Shown here piece after piece: positions 33,042 to 36,948 of a stretch of DNA of 36,948 nucleotides. The position numbers were made by a program, and so were the translations under genes. The DNA is from an uncultured Opitutia bacterium. Lineage in GTDB: Bacteria; Verrucomicrobiota; Verrucomicrobiia; Opitutales; Opitutaceae. Location of the stretch: contig CAJAKX010000255.1 of the NCBI GenBank assembly GCA_903940425.1, positions 1-36,948 on the forward strand, given 5' to 3'. Position 1 is the stretch's first letter. Each line of letters begins with the position of its first letter. The notes beneath the pieces are model-generated. The model was not told the origin of the DNA. It saw only the letters and a list, made by a program, of their open reading frames with translations, and searched no databases.

Positions 33042-33563
33042 ATGTCTTCCAGCGTGCGACAGGCCTTCATTGGGGTGGGTGCCAATCTCGGTGACCGCTG
33101 GGCCACGATGCGCCGCGCCCTGGCGGCGCTGGCGCGTGAACCCGGCATAAAAACCGTGGAGGCATCGGCTGTTTACGAGACCGCGCCCGTCGGCGTGCTC
33201 GATCAGCCGGAGTTCCTCAACCTCGTGCTGGGCGTCGAGACGACGCTCACGCCCGAGGCGCTGCTGGCCGTCCTGCACCAACTGGAAAAGGCCGCGGGTC
33301 GCCGGCGCGAGCAGGAGGTGCGCTGGGGCCCGCGCCCGCTCGACCTCGACCTGCTGCTCTATGAAGGCGAGACGCGGGCCGGGCCGGAACTGATCCTGCC
33401 GCATCCGCGGATGTGGTCGCGGGCGTTCGTCACCGTGCCCTTGAGCGAACTACTCACCTGCGTGCCATGGTTGGACCGGCCCGAATGGACCGAGGCGCGT
33501 GTCCGGCTGGCCGCGGCGCCGCCGTCAACCGGCGTGACGCGCTGGACGCCTCCGCCGGCGTGA
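33042..33563 (+). CDS. folK: 2-amino-4-hydroxy-6-hydroxymethyldihydropteridine diphosphokinase
   Basis: 173 residues. It pyrophosphorylates the pterin product of FolB to make the FolP substrate. AFIGVGANLGDRWATMRRAL, SAVYETAPVGVLDQPEFLNL, WGPRPLDLDLLLY with the magnesium-binding aspartates, and LPHPRMWSRAFVTVPLSEL are HPPK motifs. The histidine-glutamate pair common in LPHPRMHERAF reads WS here, a small departure. It is followed by tgt after 45 bp. Confidence 0.94.
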   Translation: MSSSVRQAFIGVGANLGDRWATMRRALAALAREPGIKTVEASAVYETAPVGVLDQPEFLNLVLGVETTLTPEALLAVLHQLEKAAGRRREQEVRWGPRPLDLDLLLYEGETRAGPELILPHPRMWSRAFVTVPLSELLTCVPWLDRPEWTEARVRLAAAPPSTGVTRWTPPPA

Positions 33564-33608
33564 AACCGGTTGCGTTCACCAGCACCACATTCGAAGCTGC
33601 GCGCTTTG

Positions 33609-34748
33609 ATGTCTGCGCACTTTACGCTGCTCAAGACCGATCCGGTCACGGCCGCCCGTCGCGGCCGCCTCACCACCCGTCACGGCGTGGTAGAGACGCC
33701 TATTTTCATGCCGGTGGGCACCCAGGGAACGGTGAAGGCCGTCACACCGGCACACCTGCGCGAGATCGGCGCCCAGATCATCCTCGGCAACACCTATCAT
33801 CTCAACCTGCGGCCGGGCTCCGAACTCATCCGCGACCTTGGCGGCCTGCATGCCTTCATGGGCTGGGAGGGCCCCATCCTCACCGACAGCGGCGGTTTCC
33901 AGGTCTTCAGTCTCGCCAAGCTGCGCCGCGTGCGCGACGAGGGCATCACCTTCCAGTCGCACCTTGACGGTGCGACCATCTTCCTCGGTCCGCGCGAGGT
34001 GATGACCATCCAGCAAAACCTCGGCTCCGACATCGCCATGGTGCTGGACGAATGCCCGCCCTGGCCGGGCGAGCGCGAGGTCTGCCAGCGCGCGGTCGGA
34101 CGCAGCCATCGCTGGGCGCGCGAATGTCTGGCGGCGGCGCGCGACCTCGGAATGCCGGCCGCCGGCCAGCTGGTGTTTGCCATCGTGCAGGGCTCCATCT
34201 TTGACGACCTGCGGCGCGAGGCGGCGGAGGCGCTGACCGCGCTCGATTTTCCGGGATATGCGATCGGCGGCGTGAGCGTGGGCGAACCCGAGCCGGAGAT
34301 GTTCCGGCAGGTGGCTGCCACCACGCCGCACCTTCCGGCTGACAAGCCCCGTTACACGATGGGCCTCGGCTCGCCACCGCAATTGTTGAAGATGATCGCG
34401 CTGGGCGTCGACATGTTCGACTGCGTGCTGCCGACGCGCTGCGCCCGCAACGGCCAGGTGTTCACCCCGGACGGGCCGATGAACCTGCGCAACGAACAGT
34501 ATCGCGCCGACCCGCGGCCGGTCGTCGAGGGACTCGACAACTACACGTGCCGCCACTTTTCGCGCGCCTACCTGCGGCACCTGACGCTCGCCAACGAGAT
34601 GCTGGCTGGAACGCTGCTTACCATCCACAACCTGCACTTCTATCTCGATCTCATGGCGCAGGCGCGCGCCCACCTCGAAGCGGGCGATTTTGACCCCTGG
34701 CATCGCGCGTGGATCGAGCATTACGAGGGGGGCCGGGACAAGCCTTGA
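33609..34748 (+). CDS. tgt: tRNA-guanine(34) transglycosylase, with incomplete zinc site
   Basis: 379 residues from ATG 33609. It exchanges guanine 34 for preQ1 in GUN-anticodon tRNAs (queuosine pathway). The TIM-barrel motifs are intact: TPIFMPVGTQGTVKA, LTDSGGFQVFSL with the general-base aspartate, GYAIGGVSVGEP, and the nucleophile aspartate in VDMFDCVLPTRCARNGQVFT. The zinc motif usually reads CDCYTC...H; here it is LDNYTCRHFSRAYLRHL with TIHNLHFY, so only the last cysteine and the histidine remain. The ORF track's start adds 13 residues from the folK end. The TGA stop lies in a heptamer unit. Confidence 0.95.
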   Translation: MSAHFTLLKTDPVTAARRGRLTTRHGVVETPIFMPVGTQGTVKAVTPAHLREIGAQIILGNTYHLNLRPGSELIRDLGGLHAFMGWEGPILTDSGGFQVFSLAKLRRVRDEGITFQSHLDGATIFLGPREVMTIQQNLGSDIAMVLDECPPWPGEREVCQRAVGRSHRWARECLAAARDLGMPAAGQLVFAIVQGSIFDDLRREAAEALTALDFPGYAIGGVSVGEPEPEMFRQVAATTPHLPADKPRYTMGLGSPPQLLKMIALGVDMFDCVLPTRCARNGQVFTPDGPMNLRNEQYRADPRPVVEGLDNYTCRHFSRAYLRHLTLANEMLAGTLLTIHNLHFYLDLMAQARAHLEAGDFDPWHRAWIEHYEGGRDKP

Positions 34749-34772
34749 TTCTCGATTTTTGGTTTTAGATTT
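34745..34772. repeat. Heptamer tandem repeat, four units, at the tgt stop
   Basis: TTGATTC, TCGATTT, TTGGTTT and TAGATTT follow one another. The first unit contains the TGA stop of tgt, as the first unit at 25921 contains the pdxJ stop. The remaining 86 bp up to the next gene hold no recognisable element. Confidence 0.7.
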
Positions 34773-34858
34773 TCGCCAAGCCTGCCACGCTGCGGCCGTT
34801 CATCCTCGCTTTTGCCCTGCCGGCAGCGATCACCAATCGGAACTCCCCAACCAAACAC

Positions 34859-35785
34859 ATGAGAATCCTCGTCACCGGCGGTGCCGGCTTCCTGGGCAGT
34901 CACCTCTGCGATCGGCTCATCAGCGACGGTCACGAGGTCATCTGCCTCGACAACCTGTTCACCGGCCGGAAGGAGAATGTCGTCCACCTGCTCTCCAACC
35001 CGCGCTTTGAATTTCTGCGGCACGACGTGGTCGATCCCTTCAAGGTCGAGGTCGACCAGATCTACAACCTCGCCTGCCCGGCCTCGCCGCCGCACTACCA
35101 GTACAATCCCATCAAGACGGTGAAGACGTCGGTGATGGGCGCCATCAACTGCCTGGGCCTGGCGAAGCGGGTGAAGGCGCGCGTGCTGCAGGCCTCCACC
35201 TCCGAGGTCTACGGCGACCCGCAGGTGCATCCGCAGCCCGAAACCTATTGGGGGTATGTCAATCCGGTGGGCCGCCGCTCGTGCTACGACGAAGGCAAGC
35301 GCTGCGCCGAGACGCTCTTCTTCGACTACCACCGGGAGAACCGCGTCGACATCCGGGTCGCGCGCATCTTCAACACCTACGGCCCCCGCATGCTGCCTGA
35401 CGACGGCCGGGTGGTCTCCAACTTCATCGTGCAGGCGCTGAAGGGCGAGCCGCTCACGGTCTACGGCGACGGCACCCAGACGCGCTCGTTTTGTTTCGTC
35501 GACGACCTCATCGAAGGTCTCGTGCGTTTTATGAAGCAGACGGAGACCGTCGGTCCGCTCAACCTCGGCAATCCCGACGAGTTCACCATGCTCCGCCTCG
35601 CCGAGCTCACGCTCAAACTTGTCGGCGGCAAATCGAAAATCGTGCACCAATCGCTCCCGGCCGATGACCCGAAGCAGCGCCGGCCCGACATCACCCAGGC
35701 CCGGCGGGCCCTGAAGTGGAAGCCGGCCATCGCACTTGAGGAAGGCCTGAAGCGCACCATCGCCTATTTCCGCGGGCGGGTGTGA
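34859..35785 (+). CDS. UDP-glucuronate decarboxylase (UDP-xylose synthase)
   Basis: 308 residues. An extended SDR of the UXS type: NAD-binding [20 protein letters not shown], catalytic ASTSEVYGD and the YxxxK of [20 protein letters not shown], then [20 protein letters not shown] and [20 protein letters not shown]. The combination [16 protein letters not shown] and [10 protein letters not shown] is specific to UDP-glucuronate decarboxylases, which make UDP-xylose for cell-surface polysaccharides. No glycosyltransferases are adjacent. A hairpin follows its stop. Confidence 0.93.
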   Translation: MRILVTGGAGFLGSHLCDRLISDGHEVICLDNLFTGRKENVVHLLSNPRFEFLRHDVVDPFKVEVDQIYNLACPASPPHYQYNPIKTVKTSVMGAINCLGLAKRVKARVLQASTSEVYGDPQVHPQPETYWGYVNPVGRRSCYDEGKRCAETLFFDYHRENRVDIRVARIFNTYGPRMLPDDGRVVSNFIVQALKGEPLTVYGDGTQTRSFCFVDDLIEGLVRFMKQTETVGPLNLGNPDEFTMLRLAELTLKLVGGKSKIVHQSLPADDPKQRRPDITQARRALKWKPAIALEEGLKRTIAYFRGRV

Positions 35786-35805
35786 AGGGGCTCCCGCCGG
35801 ACACT

Positions 35806-35822
35806 GCCTGCCGGTTGCAGGC
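35806..35822. terminator. Hairpin after the UDP-glucuronate decarboxylase gene
   Basis: GCCTGC-CGGTT-GCAGGC is a perfect 6-bp stem with a five-base loop, 21 bp after the stop; an alternative outer pairing of CCCGCC (35793) with GGCGGG (35820) is also possible. No U-run follows. The position between two unrelated genes suggests a terminator or mRNA 3' end structure. Confidence 0.4.
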
Positions 35823-35833
35823 GGGAAGGGGAC

Positions 35834-35854
35834 TGGCATTTGCCGTTTGCCAAG
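35834..35854. repeat. Heptamer tandem repeat, three units, before secA
   Basis: TGGCATT, TGCCGTT and TGCCAAG follow one another about 35 bp before the secA start. The units resemble the reverse complement of those after rpoA (15330). Three diverged units are a modest signal that gains weight from the other loci. Confidence 0.5.
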
Positions 35855-35888
35855 CCTCTCCGTGCCGATTTAGCTTCACCCTCTTTTC

Positions 35889-36948
35889 ATGATTTCCTGG
35901 CTCCTGAAGAAGTTCTCCGGCCGTCACTACCGTAAATTCCTCGAGCGGTGCCGGCCCATCGTCATCCGTATCAACGAATTTGAGCGTTCCTGCCAGTCGT
36001 TGACCGACGACCAGCTCCGGGCGAAGACCGGCGAGTTCCACGACCGCTTCAAGGCCGGCGAAACCCTCGACCAGCTTCTGCCCGAGGCCTTTGCCGTCGT
36101 CAAAAACACCGCCCGCCGCCTTTACGGCCGCAAGATCACCGTGTGCGAGCACGAACTCACGTGGGACATGGTGCACTACGACGTGCAGCTCATCGGCGGC
36201 ATCGCGCTCCACGAAGGCAAGATCGCCGAAATGGCCACCGGCGAGGGCAAGACCCTCGTCGCCACGCTCCCGCTCTACCTCAACGCCCTCTCCGGCCGCA
36301 ATGCGCAGCTTGTCACCGCCAACGACTACCTCGCCCGCCGCGACGCCGAGTGGATGGGCTACATCTACAATTTCCTCGGCGTTTCCGTCGGCTGCATCCA
36401 GCAGCTCATGCCCAACGATCCCCGGCGCGAGATGTACAACCGCGACATCACCTACGGCACCGCCTCGGAGTTCGGCTTCGACTACCTGCGCGACAACGGC
36501 ATGGCCACGCGCAAGGAGGACCAGGTGCAGCGCGACCACTACTACTGCATCGTCGACGAGGTCGACTCGATCCTCGTCGACGAGGCGCGCACGCCGCTCA
36601 TCATCTCCGGTCCCGCACCCATCGAGCGTGAACAGCCGTTCACGCGCATCCAGCCCTCGGTCGAGCAGCTCGTCAACGACCAGACGCGCCTCTGCAACCG
36701 GCTCATCACCGAGGCCCGGGAACTCCTCGAAAAAAATGGCGCGGCCCCGGACGACCGGCTGCTCGCCCTCCGGCGCATGCTGCAGGTCAAGATGGGCCAT
36801 CCCAAGAACAAGCAGCTCCTCCGGCTCATGGAGACGCCCGAATGGCGCAAGCTGCTCGACAAGGTCGAGACGGAGATAAACTCCGACCTCAACAAGGACG
36901 AACTCTTCCACCTCAAGGAGGAACTCTACTACGTCATCGATGAGCGCC
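35889..36948 (+). CDS. secA: Preprotein translocase ATPase SecA (N-terminal part, runs off the window)
   Basis: About 353 residues are visible, from ATG 35889 ([20 protein letters not shown]); the frame stays open to the window end and is therefore missing from the ORF track. The Walker A motif is [20 protein letters not shown], followed by [35 protein letters not shown] and the Walker B/DEAD region [20 protein letters not shown]. After ISGPAP the usual crosslinking-domain sequence is preceded by a long charged segment ([38 protein letters not shown]), an insertion I associate with SecA of Bacteroidota/PVC-type bacteria. SecA drives export through SecYEG. Confidence 0.96.
   Translation, partial: MISWLLKKFSGRHYRKFLERCRPIVIRINEFERSCQSLTDDQLRAKTGEFHDRFKAGETLDQLLPEAFAVVKNTARRLYGRKITVCEHELTWDMVHYDVQLIGGIALHEGKIAEMATGEGKTLVATLPLYLNALSGRNAQLVTANDYLARRDAEWMGYIYNFLGVSVGCIQQLMPNDPRREMYNRDITYGTASEFGFDYLRDNGMATRKEDQVQRDHYYCIVDEVDSILVDEARTPLIISGPAPIEREQPFTRIQPSVEQLVNDQTRLCNRLITEARELLEKNGAAPDDRLLALRRMLQVKMGHPKNKQLLRLMETPEWRKLLDKVETEINSDLNKDELFHLKEELYYVIDER

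Overview
The window looks like a chromosomal segment of a high-GC, Gram-negative bacterium, most likely a member of Verrucomicrobiota close to Opitutaceae. This is inference from protein style, GC-rich coding, the gene set of the ribosomal super-operon and the many small intergenic palindromes; no 16S or database comparison was possible. There is no prophage, insertion sequence, CRISPR array, rRNA or tRNA that I can support. Most of the window is conserved core genome, and the unusual signals sit in the gaps between genes and in a few aberrant proteins.

Region 1 (1-15965) is the S10-spc-alpha ribosomal super-operon, all on the + strand: the end of a probable tuf gene, then S10, L3, L4, L23, L2, S19, L22, S3, L16, L29, S17, L14, L24, L5, S14, S8, L6, L18, S5, L15, SecY, an adenylate-kinase-like protein that has lost its P-loop, MetAP, S13, S11, S4, RpoA and L17. 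rpmD (L30), infA and rpmJ are absent from their usual places. S11, S17 and L17 carry Ala/Pro/Lys/Glu-rich tails.

Region 2 (16102-18943) holds a one-helix zinc-ribbon protein, a small antisense TPR gene remnant, guaA, and a secreted LolA-like protein. Region 3 (19085-22893) is a partial histidine operon, hisD-hisC-hisB-hisH. Next come gltA (citrate synthase) and a convergent VC0807-like membrane protein. Region 4 (25174-29114) is pdxJ-acpS-nnr-dprA. Region 5 (29200-31632, - strand) has pabA/trpG, nrdR, an unknown protein, a GxxExxY protein and a HIT protein. Region 6 (31717-34748) is folP-folB-folK-tgt, divergent from pabA, so most of a folate module is together here. The window ends with a UDP-glucuronate decarboxylase and the first third of secA.

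The most striking unexplained signals are these. (i) A family of degenerate 7-bp tandem repeats occurs in about ten intergenic gaps. Each locus has its own heptamer, several are paired as inverted arrays, and some overlap stop codons or encode an N-terminus (hisC). (ii) A GxxExxY gene is tightly bounded by ~29-bp inverted repeats with an internal 9-bp period, like a single-gene mobile cassette inserted into a tight operon. (iii) The adenylate kinase homologue in the secY-map slot lacks its P-loop and LID. (iv) A REP-like palindrome supplies the hisD stop codon. (v) The tRNA-guanine transglycosylase lacks two of the usual zinc-binding cysteines.
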